In this document: piece after piece, positions 1 through 5,540 of the stretch
How positions within the stretch are numbered: the first letter of the stretch is position 1
How the letters are laid out: every line of letters starts with the position of its first letter
From: Spirochaetota bacterium
GTDB taxonomy: Bacteria; Spirochaetota; UBA4802; JAFGJZ01
Assembly: GCA_023396615.1 (NCBI GenBank)
Contig: JAEWVM010000174.1
Location: 1-6,352, forward strand
Reading direction: 5' to 3'
Length of the DNA stretch: 6,352 nt
The notes under the pieces: model-generated
The model's database searches: none
Seen by the model: only the letters and a program-made list of their open reading frames with translations
Told to the model about the DNA's origin: nothing
Program-made: the position numbers and the translations under genes

Positions 1-1304
1 CCGTCATTTGCGTTTGTTTTAATTTTATAAAGGGTAAAAGTGGTTTGAATACCTTCTCCAAACTTATCAGTTGTTTTTACGAGAGTGTACTCGTCATTGT
101 AAACCGTGTTTGCGACAGAATTGTCATCCACGAATCTAAGTTTATAGGCAATGATCTTTCCGGTATTTTCCTTCGAGAATTTATCTGTTACAAGCATGTT
201 CATAAAACCGTCAAGACTTGTGACAACTGATTTTGCGCCTATAACTGTTACATTGATCTGATCCTTTGATTCACTTTTGCTTTTGTCGACTTTTAAATCT
301 GCATTGTATTTTCCGTATACTTTTGCATCGATTTCCGCTTCAAGACTTGTTTTAATTGAGTTCCATGATTTTTCAGACTCAATTGTAAGATATGCAAGTC
401 TGCCGTACGAGATGGTTGAAACATAAACCGGTCTGTATCCTTTGAAATCCTTAATGTCGAAGCTGTCGTATAGGAATGTTCCGGGGCCCTGGTCAACATC
501 GACTGTATAAAAAGTTTCCATAAATTTGACCATGTATTTGCGCTTATTTGAACCTGTGTTGAAGTCAAAACCGCTTTTAATGTTTGTTTCAACTACACCT
601 GAGTTAAAGCCGACACCGAAATTAAATTTAATTCCGAAATCTGATTCTGAAAATATTTCGGTAGCCTCAAACGAATATGTTGTAGATATGGTGCCGAGAT
701 TCTGATTCATTATTTTATTGTGCAGTGTTCTGTATCCTGAAAGTGAAGGAACATAAGTATCCTTAACTTTTCCGGCTTTTCCTTCCTTGGTTTCAATATT
801 TGTCAGGTCGTAAGAAATGGTGATGGGTCTTTTTGTTCCTTTGCTGATTTCCTGATAAGTGCCTGATTCAATTGTGTGACCTAACAGCACTGATCCGGGA
901 TAAATAACATCTGATGACGGATTAAGCAGAATCTGCTGATCAAACGCGGCGCTTGCCTTGAATTTCTGTTTTGTTGTGATGTACGTAATCGGTGTTCCGT
1001 CACTGGTTATTGACTGCTTTCTTGATTCTTCAACTGCACTGCTTAAAGGTGTTTCTTTAAGTGACTGAGGTTTTGCATTATTATCGATTCCTTTCGGGTT
1101 GCTCAATGCCTCGAGCTGTTTAATTAATGCTTTGTTGGGGGCAGTTGCTTTGGGGTCTTTTTTAACAGGCTTTTTCTTATCTTCTTTTTTTTCTTCTTTA
1201 CCTGTAACTTTGTTTTTAATTTTTTTGATCAACCCGGCTTCTGAAGGCATGCTGAAAAAAAGCGAAGCGAGCAGCAAAACAGGTAGAACTTTAAAAAATC
1301 GCAT
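1..1304 (-). CDS. Secreted cholesterol-dependent-cytolysin (thiol-activated cytolysin) family protein, C-terminus outside window
   Basis: An open frame of 434 codons without a stop runs off the left edge. The ATG is preceded by TGAGGA five bases upstream (1314-1309). Residues 1-23 form a signal peptide: Arg/Lys, a Leu/Val/Phe core, then SEA|G, with no lipobox Cys. A Lys/Glu/Pro-rich linker follows (about 25-55). The rest matches the CDC family by eye against perfringolysin O. SDVIYPGS (131-138) corresponds to NDRTYPGA. FYTVDVD (265-271) corresponds to FYTVSAD. VYVSTISYGRLAYLTIE (293-309) corresponds to LMVSNVAYGRTIYVKLE. FVDDNSVANTVYNDEY (391-406) corresponds to FLKDNSVAAVHNKTDY. Residues about 210-260 alternate polar and apolar like transmembrane hairpin 1; 314-350 sit where hairpin 2 lies. 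Known family members are secreted monomers that assemble into large beta-barrel pores. Domain 4, with the undecapeptide and cholesterol-recognition loops, would lie beyond position 1, so receptor and lytic activity cannot be judged. Family membership is firm; target and haemolytic ability are unknown. Confidence 0.9.
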   Translation of the reverse strand, partial: MRFFKVLPVLLLASLFFSMPSEAGLIKKIKNKVTGKEEKKEDKKKPVKKDPKATAPNKALIKQLEALSNPKGIDNNAKPQSLKETPLSSAVEESRKQSITSDGTPITYITTKQKFKASAAFDQQILLNPSSDVIYPGSVLLGHTIESGTYQEISKGTKRPITISYDLTNIETKEGKAGKVKDTYVPSLSGYRTLHNKIMNQNLGTISTTYSFEATEIFSESDFGIKFNFGVGFNSGVVETNIKSGFDFNTGSNKRKYMVKFMETFYTVDVDQGPGTFLYDSFDIKDFKGYRPVYVSTISYGRLAYLTIESEKSWNSIKTSLEAEIDAKVYGKYNADLKVDKSKSESKDQINVTVIGAKSVVTSLDGFMNMLVTDKFSKENTGKIIAYKLRFVDDNSVANTVYNDEYTLVKTTDKFGEGIQTTFTLYKIKTNAND

Positions 1305-1327
1305 AATATCCTCACGATGGTTTTATT

Positions 1328-1347
1328 TCCGGTTTATTCCAGCCGGA
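1328..1347. repeat. Small inverted repeat TCCGG/CCGGA in the cytolysin gene leader
   Basis: TCCGG (1328-1332) and CCGGA (1343-1347) are 5-bp arms around a 10-nt loop. They lie between the predicted transcription start and the Shine-Dalgarno of the cytolysin-family gene. The G+C-rich arms stand out from the AT-rich surroundings and could fold as a short hairpin in the mRNA leader. A role in translation or mRNA stability is speculative. Confidence 0.25.
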
Positions 1348-1354
1348 TTGTTTT

Positions 1355-1385
1355 AAGCATTTAAGTATAGTTTAACATGATGCTT
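1355..1385. repeat. Inverted repeat AAGCAT/ATGCTT around the cytolysin promoter -10 box
   Basis: AAGCAT (1355-1360) and ATGCTT (1380-1385) form perfect 6-bp arms separated by 19 bp. They bracket the -10 box and most of the spacer of the cytolysin-family promoter. The placement would suit a repressor operator, but arms of this length can arise by chance in AT-rich DNA. No regulator is encoded nearby. Confidence 0.3.
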
Positions 1386-1392
1386 TTGTCAA
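1364..1392 (-). promoter_or_regulatory. Sigma-70-type promoter of the cytolysin-family gene
   Basis: Reading on the minus strand, a perfect -35 TTGACA (1392-1387) is followed by exactly 17 bp and then a -10 TATACT (1369-1364, five of six consensus bases). Transcription would start near 1357, leaving a leader of about 50 nt before the ATG at 1304. This is the best promoter match in the window. It suggests the toxin-family gene can be transcribed by the main sigma factor, possibly under a repressor. Confidence 0.75.
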
Positions 1393-1473
1393 TAAATATG
1401 GATTAACTAAAGTTTTTTTTTAAAATGTGATAAGCGTTTTTATTTGTTCTTTCGCTCGTTTAATTCTCAGTTC

Positions 1474-1502
1474 TTTATCTTAAATCTGATTTTAAGTATA
1501 AT
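1474..1502 (+). promoter_or_regulatory. Possible promoter of the ankyrin-repeat gene
   Basis: A perfect -10 TATAAT lies at 1497-1502. The -35 position 17 bp upstream (TTTATC, 1474-1479) matches only three of six consensus bases. A start near 1509 would give a leader of about 70 nt. A perfect TTGACA also occurs at 1512-1517, but it has no acceptable -10 at 16-18 bp. The weak -35 suggests activator dependence, or that the true promoter is another AT-rich site nearby. Confidence 0.4.
1479..1496. repeat. Inverted repeat CTTAAA-6-TTTAAG abutting the TATAAT box
   Basis: CTTAAA (1479-1484) and TTTAAG (1491-1496) are perfect 6-bp arms around a 6-nt centre. They occupy the spacer directly before TATAAT at 1497. 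The site is in the right place for a regulator of the ankyrin-repeat gene, but the A/T-only core makes chance occurrence quite possible. Confidence 0.25.
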
Positions 1503-1567
1503 TAAAAATATTTGACATGATTTAAAAATGAAATCTTTTTATTATCAAGTTTATAAAACAAACATAC

Positions 1568-1582
1568 AGGAGATGCAAGGTG
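1568..1582 (+). promoter_or_regulatory. Shine-Dalgarno AGGAG that selects a GTG start
   Basis: AGGAG (1568-1572) stands 7 nt before GTG at 1580. An ATG at 1573 overlaps the end of the Shine-Dalgarno and is in a different frame that soon stops. GTG at 1580 is therefore the sensible start of the ankyrin-repeat protein, and it places a good signal sequence at the N-terminus. Confidence 0.75.
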
Positions 1583-2926
1583 AACTTATTTTCTTTTTTA
1601 AAATCTTTACGTTACTCGCATGCAGCATTAGCTGTTTTTATTTTTATTTCATGTGCCGGAAGCGGCACTCAGGCAAAAACATCAGACAATCAGATGCTTT
1701 TTATTGCTGTTCTTCAAGGGAATCTTGTTCAGACTGAAAAAATGCTTAAAGAAGGTGCGTCACCTGAAACACGCGGAGTCAGCGGAAATTCTCTTTTGTC
1801 TACGGCCTGCCATGCAAGCAATGCTGAAATGGCCGATCTTCTTTTAAAATACAAGGCAAATCCTGATAAGCCGAACAAAGACGGATCAATTCCGCTTAAT
1901 TTTGCCTTTAAGCCCGTCATACTGAAAAAGCTGATAGATAAAGGCGCAAACATTTATCAGGTGTCGAAAAAAACCGGTGCTACTGCGTTTGAAACATGGT
2001 GTTCGACTGCATGGGTTACAACCGAGGCTGAGAAACAGGAAATGATTAGAATCATGAAGTCGCAGAAGCTCAAGGTTGACCGCGCGCATCTTGAAAAAAC
2101 ATCATGGATAACCGATAAAGATATAAATGAGATTCTGAGGCTTTATCTGCAGAAGGGTTATGATCTTAATAAATCGTTTAATTCTGCAAAAAACATGCCT
2201 CTTCATATCGCAGCATCAAATGATAATTATCCTTTAATGCATAAGCTTATCGCCGGCGGTGCAAAAGCATCATATAAGAATATCGAAGTTCGTGATCCGC
2301 TGAATTTGATAGCAAGTTTTCAAAACAGCAAAAGAACGGAATCCGAATTTAAAAAGATGCTTTTGGAACTTCTTGCCGCCGGTGCAGATATAAATACCGT
2401 AGACAGTGAAGGTGACACGCCATTGATTAATGCCGCTGATGTTGATAATATCGGTAAAGTAAGAGTTCTGCTCGGCACAAAAGGAATTGATATTCATAAA
2501 ACCGGAAATTACGGAGAAACAGTACTTTTCAGATCAAAGAATTTAGCGACTACAAAACTTCTTGTAACTGCGGGGCTTAAAGTAAATCAGCCCAATAAAT
2601 ATAATCTTACTCCTCTTTTTAATGTAATTGATTCGGCAAGCGTAAGCTATCTTATTCAAAAAGGCGCCGACGTCAACCATGTCGATAACGACAACGAAAA
2701 CGCTTTGCTTTATAATATGCACTCTGCTTATGATGCTATAAGATACGGTTCATCATCAGAAGCACAGACTAAAAAATATCTAGAAAAAGTTAAGATTCTT
2801 ATAAAGAGCGGCATCGACGTAAACTGCAAGGCAAAAAAGACGGGTTATACAGCTTTGTTATGGGCAGAACGTGCAGAGATGGATAAGATTGTTGATATAT
2901 TGAAAAAGGCGGGAGCTCGCAAATAA
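1580..2926 (+). CDS. Exported ankyrin-repeat protein, probable lipoprotein
   Basis: The gene encodes 448 residues from a GTG start. The N-terminus has basic residues, a hydrophobic core (about 15-24) and FISC, so Cys25 may be lipidated. The -3 residue is Phe rather than the usual Leu, so signal peptidase I cleavage after TQA (residue 32) is an alternative. The mature part is built of about ten ankyrin repeats of roughly 30-34 residues. Clear units begin near 36, 69, 102, 206, 239, 279, 313, 343, 373 and 423, with hallmark strings such as MPLHIAAS, LLAAGADINTVDSEGDTPL and LIQKGADVNHVDNDN. Residues 133-204 are a degenerate or longer insert. Ankyrin arrays bind proteins and have no catalytic residues, so the partner cannot be read from sequence. 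The protein would act in the periplasm or at an envelope surface. It is divergent from the cytolysin-family gene, which makes a role linked to that toxin (immunity, chaperone, regulation) conceivable but unproven. The function is unknown. Confidence 0.88.
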   Translation: MNLFSFLKSLRYSHAALAVFIFISCAGSGTQAKTSDNQMLFIAVLQGNLVQTEKMLKEGASPETRGVSGNSLLSTACHASNAEMADLLLKYKANPDKPNKDGSIPLNFAFKPVILKKLIDKGANIYQVSKKTGATAFETWCSTAWVTTEAEKQEMIRIMKSQKLKVDRAHLEKTSWITDKDINEILRLYLQKGYDLNKSFNSAKNMPLHIAASNDNYPLMHKLIAGGAKASYKNIEVRDPLNLIASFQNSKRTESEFKKMLLELLAAGADINTVDSEGDTPLINAADVDNIGKVRVLLGTKGIDIHKTGNYGETVLFRSKNLATTKLLVTAGLKVNQPNKYNLTPLFNVIDSASVSYLIQKGADVNHVDNDNENALLYNMHSAYDAIRYGSSSEAQTKKYLEKVKILIKSGIDVNCKAKKTGYTALLWAERAEMDKIVDILKKAGARK

Positions 2927-2930
2927 TTAG

Positions 2931-2964
2931 TTTAAAGCGGACCTCGAAAGAAGTCCGCTTTAAA
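2931..2964. terminator. Bidirectional intrinsic terminator between convergent genes
   Basis: TTTAAAGCGGAC (2931-2942) and GTCCGCTTTAAA (2953-2964) are perfect 12-bp arms with a 10-nt loop. The stem has a GCGGAC core flanked by A/T tracts, so each strand carries a T-rich stretch at its 3' side. It begins 4 bp after the ankyrin-repeat stop codon and ends 2 bp before the purC stop codon on the other strand. It can serve both genes. The T tracts are short and interrupted, so efficiency may be moderate. Confidence 0.85.
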
Positions 2965-2966
2965 AT

Positions 2967-3848
2967 TTAATTCAAAACTGTTTTTATTCTGTTTAAAATC
3001 TCAAGATATTTCTCGCGTGTTTTTTCTACAACTTCTTCAGGAAGTGCAGGTGCAGGGGAGTTCTTGTCCCATGTTGTTGTGTTTAAATAATCTCTTATAT
3101 ACTGCTTGTCAAAACTTAACGGCGAAACACCCGGAGTGTACTTTTCTTTTTCCCAGAAGCGTGAAGAGTCAGGCGTAAGAACTTCGTCTATCAGAATCAG
3201 TTCGTCTTTCACAATTCCGAATTCGAGTTTAGTGTCAGCTATTATAATATTGCACTTGTCTAGAACTTCTCCTGCAAATGAAAATACTTTAAGCGTCATT
3301 TCTGAAATCTTATCAGAAAGTTCTTTGCCGAGTTCCTTCTGCATGTGTTCAAACGCTATATTTTCATCATGACCTTCATCTGCTTTTGTAGACGGAGTGA
3401 ATATCGGTCTTTCGAGTCTATCAGCAAGTTTAAGCCCGGTTGGTAGAGTTATTCCGCATATAGCTCCGGTTTTCTGATAATCATTCCATCCCGTGCCGAT
3501 GATATATCCGCGTGCGATGCATTCGTAATCGATTTTTTTTGCTCTTCGGGTGATTACCGCGCGGTCTTTCAGCTCATCGTGATCGCAGAAAGGTTTCGGA
3601 AATTTTCTATAATCTGTTTCGACTATGTGATTTCTCATGAAGCCGATATTTTTAAACCAGAGATTTGATATCGTGTTGAGTATTTCGCCTTTGCCCGGAA
3701 TTCCGTTAGGGAAAATGTGATCGAACGCGGAAATTCTGTCGGTTGACACTATCAGAAGATGTTCATCGTCGAGTTCGTAAACATCGCGCACCTTGCCTGA
3801 AAACAGCTTTTTCGCGCCGGGTATATTTGTCTGCGTGAGAGCTTTCAT
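2967..3848 (-). CDS. purC: Phosphoribosylaminoimidazole-succinocarboxamide synthase (SAICAR synthetase)
   Basis: PurC joins aspartate to CAIR using ATP, giving SAICAR in de novo purine synthesis in the cytoplasm. At 293 residues it is the long form (about 290-300 aa, as in yeast Ade1) and not the short form of about 240 aa. Recognisable blocks, in order: SGKVRDVY (17-24, nucleotide-binding Gly loop), STDRISAFD (35-43), ECIARGYIIGTGWNDY (109-124), FTPSTKADEGHDEN (150-163), ADTKLEFG (204-211) and LIDEVLTPDSSRFW (219-232). All are intact, so the enzyme should be active. The ATG has GAGG five bases upstream. It follows gatB by 36 bp on the same strand, and the shared hairpin at 2931-2964 ends the unit. 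No other purine gene is visible, so purC is not inside a pur operon here. Confidence 0.97.
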   Translation of the reverse strand: MKALTQTNIPGAKKLFSGKVRDVYELDDEHLLIVSTDRISAFDHIFPNGIPGKGEILNTISNLWFKNIGFMRNHIVETDYRKFPKPFCDHDELKDRAVITRRAKKIDYECIARGYIIGTGWNDYQKTGAICGITLPTGLKLADRLERPIFTPSTKADEGHDENIAFEHMQKELGKELSDKISEMTLKVFSFAGEVLDKCNIIIADTKLEFGIVKDELILIDEVLTPDSSRFWEKEKYTPGVSPLSFDKQYIRDYLNTTTWDKNSPAPALPEEVVEKTREKYLEILNRIKTVLN

Positions 3849-3870
3849 TTGAACCTCGTTAATTATTGTT

Positions 3871-3898
3871 ATAATAACACAATATTATAATTTTGCAA
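3871..3898 (-). promoter_or_regulatory. Possible internal promoter for purC
   Basis: On the minus strand, TTGCAA (3898-3893, four of six -35 bases) is 16 bp from TATTAT (3876-3871, five of six -10 bases). It starts in the last codons of gatB and would give a leader of about 15 nt before purC. The same spot contains the dyad TGTTAT-A-ATAACA, which could be an operator. The region is so AT-rich that both matches may be accidental. Read-through from gatB remains the simpler way to express purC. Confidence 0.3.
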
Positions 3899-5321
3899 TA
3901 CACTTATTTAATATCTCATTAACAATCTGAGGGTTTGCTTTGCCCTTTGATTCTTTCATTACCTGACCGACGAGAAACCCGGCTGCCTTTGCTTTACCTT
4001 CTTTAATATCCGCGATTGATTGAGGATTCGCCGCAATAACCGCTTCTACTATTTTTTCAATTTCTGATGTGTCCGAAACCTGAACGAGACCTTTCTTGTT
4101 CACTATTTCTTCCGGATCATCTCCGCTTTGAAGCATATCCGCGAATACGGTTTTTGCTATTTTTCCGTTGATGACATTTTTATCAACAAGAAGAAGGAGC
4201 TTTGCGAGTGATTCGGGTTTTACGATAAAGGATTCCATTTTCTCGGAATCGTCAACATGAGCAAGCAGTTCGCTCATTATCCAGTTGGATGCTTTTTTCG
4301 GATTTGCTCCGCATGAAACGGTTTTTTCAAAATATTCAGCGAGTTCTCTCGTGCTTGATAGAACCGAAGCGTCATAAACCGGTAGCGCGAAATCTTTCAT
4401 GAATCTGTCAATTTTTGCGTCAGGAAGTTCCGCAAGAGATGATTTAAGTTTCTCAATAAATTCTTTGTCTACTATAACCGGTGCGAGATCAGGATCCGGA
4501 AAATATCTGTAGTCATGCGAATCTTCCTTGCTTCTCATGGAATACGTTTCTAGTTTATCAGCATTCCAGAGGCGCGTTTCCTGAACGATGGTTTCGCCGT
4601 ATTCGGTCATCTGAAGCTGTCTTTTGTATTCGAATTCAATTGCAAGTTTTACCGCCTTAAATGAATTCATGTTTTTAATTTCGACTTTATTTCCGAGTTT
4701 TGTTGCGTCTTCAGGCATAATGGAAATATTTACGTCACAGCGAAGTGAACCTTCTTCCATATTGCAGTCGGACACTCCGATATAGCGCAGTATCTGTTTG
4801 AGTTTTGAAAGAAATTCATAGGCTTCGTCGCCGCTTGAAATGTCCGGCTCGGTTACTATTTCGATAAGAGGCGTTCCCGAGCGGTTGAAATCGACATACG
4901 AATAATTTTTTGAAGCGTCTTCAGGATGAACATTTTTCGCCGCATCCTCTTCAAGATGAATTCTGTTCAGACGGATGTCTTTAAAACCTTCACCTGATTT
5001 GACACGGATATTGCCGCTTTTGCATATCGGTTTGTCAAACTGTGAAATCTGATAAGCTTTCGGAAGATCCGGATAGAAATAGTTTTTTCTGTCGAATTTA
5101 GAGTATTCGGATATTGAACATTCTGTTGCAAGACCCGCGAGTATGGCCTTTTCGAGTACTTTTTTATTTAGAACCGGAAGAACTCCGGGAAGTCCCATGC
5201 AGACGGGGCAGGCGTGAGTGTTAGCTGCAGCTCCGAATTCTGTTGAACATGAGCAGAATATTTTAGATTCAGTGTTAAGCTGTGCGTGTACTTCGAGTCC
5301 GATTACTGTTTTGTATTTCAT
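3885..5321 (-). CDS. gatB: Aspartyl/glutamyl-tRNA(Asn/Gln) amidotransferase subunit B
   Basis: GatB is the tRNA-binding and kinase subunit of GatCAB. It phosphorylates Asp or Glu mischarged on tRNA-Asn or tRNA-Gln and converts it to the amide with ammonia channelled from GatA. The 478 residues match the usual length. The N-terminus has GLEVHAQLNTESKIFCSC (8-25), with Cys23, Cys25, Cys38 and Cys41 (CxC...CPVC) forming the zinc site. The family signature FDRKNYFYPDLPKAYQISQ covers 76-94. NRSGTPLIEIVTEPD and MEEGSLRCDVNIS are also intact. The C-terminal helical/YqeY-like tRNA-binding part ends with GFLVGQVMKESKGKANPQIV. The start is supported by GGAG five bases upstream (5330-5327). gatA and gatC are not adjacent within the window. 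aspS is divergent and purC follows 36 bp downstream. Confidence 0.97.
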   Translation of the reverse strand: MKYKTVIGLEVHAQLNTESKIFCSCSTEFGAAANTHACPVCMGLPGVLPVLNKKVLEKAILAGLATECSISEYSKFDRKNYFYPDLPKAYQISQFDKPICKSGNIRVKSGEGFKDIRLNRIHLEEDAAKNVHPEDASKNYSYVDFNRSGTPLIEIVTEPDISSGDEAYEFLSKLKQILRYIGVSDCNMEEGSLRCDVNISIMPEDATKLGNKVEIKNMNSFKAVKLAIEFEYKRQLQMTEYGETIVQETRLWNADKLETYSMRSKEDSHDYRYFPDPDLAPVIVDKEFIEKLKSSLAELPDAKIDRFMKDFALPVYDASVLSSTRELAEYFEKTVSCGANPKKASNWIMSELLAHVDDSEKMESFIVKPESLAKLLLLVDKNVINGKIAKTVFADMLQSGDDPEEIVNKKGLVQVSDTSEIEKIVEAVIAANPQSIADIKEGKAKAAGFLVGQVMKESKGKANPQIVNEILNKCIAKL

Positions 5322-5350
5322 TTTATCTCCGGAAATCCAAATTGCGTTGT

Positions 5351-5386
5351 ATTATGGAAAATATTGCGCGGTCATTTGTCAATCAA
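5351..5386 (-). promoter_or_regulatory. Probable gatB promoter region
   Basis: Two overlapping readings exist on the minus strand. TTGACA (5382-5377) is a perfect -35, but its best -10, CATAAT (5356-5351), is 20 bp away, which is too long. TTGATT (5386-5381) with TATTTT (5363-5358) has a correct 17-bp spacer but only four of six bases in each box. Either would start transcription 20-30 nt before gatB. The region is probably the promoter, but the exact boxes are uncertain. Confidence 0.4.
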
Positions 5387-5412
5387 AAAGGGCGGAATTA
5401 ATTATTGACAAA
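5375..5412. repeat. 9-bp inverted repeat TTTGTCAAT/ATTGACAAA in the gatB-aspS divergent region
   Basis: TTTGTCAAT (5375-5383) and ATTGACAAA (5404-5412) are perfect 9-bp arms with a 20-bp centre. Each arm contains a TTGACA hexamer pointing outward, one toward gatB and one toward aspS. This could be a pair of back-to-back -35 elements or a protein-binding dyad controlling both genes. No good -10 is found 16-18 bp after the aspS-facing TTGACA. Confidence 0.5.
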
Positions 5413-5416
5413 AAGG

Positions 5417-5445
5417 CATCTCGGAAAAGAAGTGAGATGATTTTT
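5417..5445 (+). repeat. Hairpin CATCTC/GAGATG followed by five T, upstream of aspS
   Basis: CATCTC (5417-5422) and GAGATG (5434-5439) form a 6-bp stem with an 11-nt loop, followed at 5441-5445 by TTTTT. It resembles a weak terminator or attenuator. If transcription of aspS began from the TTGACA at 5405, the hairpin would lie mostly upstream of the start, so it would matter only for a longer transcript. There is no T-box consensus nearby. Confidence 0.25.
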
Positions 5446-5540
5446 CGGTTTCAAAATCTGCTTATTCAGCGTGTTTTGATTCAATATCAGTGTTTGAATT
5501 TCAGATTCTGATCAATTCCTTTTGAAATCTATGAGGTCCT

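Noticed and set aside
293..592. Minus-strand open frame of 99 aa inside the cytolysin gene
   Set aside because: It overlaps the cytolysin frame on the same strand in another register, has no recognisable domain, and the cytolysin reading is strongly supported by homology.
1099..1356. Plus-strand hydrophobic 85-aa frame that looks like a small membrane protein
   Set aside because: It is the antisense of the Lys/Glu-rich linker and signal peptide of the cytolysin gene. AAA/GAA codons read backwards as Phe/Leu/Ser explain its hydrophobicity.
1512..1517. TTGACA as -35 of the ankyrin-gene promoter
   Set aside because: The sequence 16-18 bp downstream has no acceptable -10. The nearest good candidate, TATTAT at 1540-1545, is 22 bp away.
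1528..1737. 69-aa frame with ATG just before the ankyrin gene
   Set aside because: It overlaps the ankyrin coding region out of frame, has no convincing Shine-Dalgarno, and its product has no repeat or domain character.
5218..5511. 97-aa plus-strand frame spanning the gatB start and the intergenic region
   Set aside because: It is antisense to the conserved zinc-site region of gatB and ends in AT-rich intergenic DNA. There is no sign of selection for coding.
5501..5511. Palindrome TCAGATTCTGA before aspS as an operator
   Set aside because: It is only five bases per arm in AT-rich DNA, with no second copy in the window, so chance is the better explanation.
5322..5540. T-box leader upstream of aspS
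   Set aside because: The length and the GGGCGGAA string prompted the thought, but the T-box consensus AGGGTGGNACCGCG is absent, and the only hairpin with T-run is weak.
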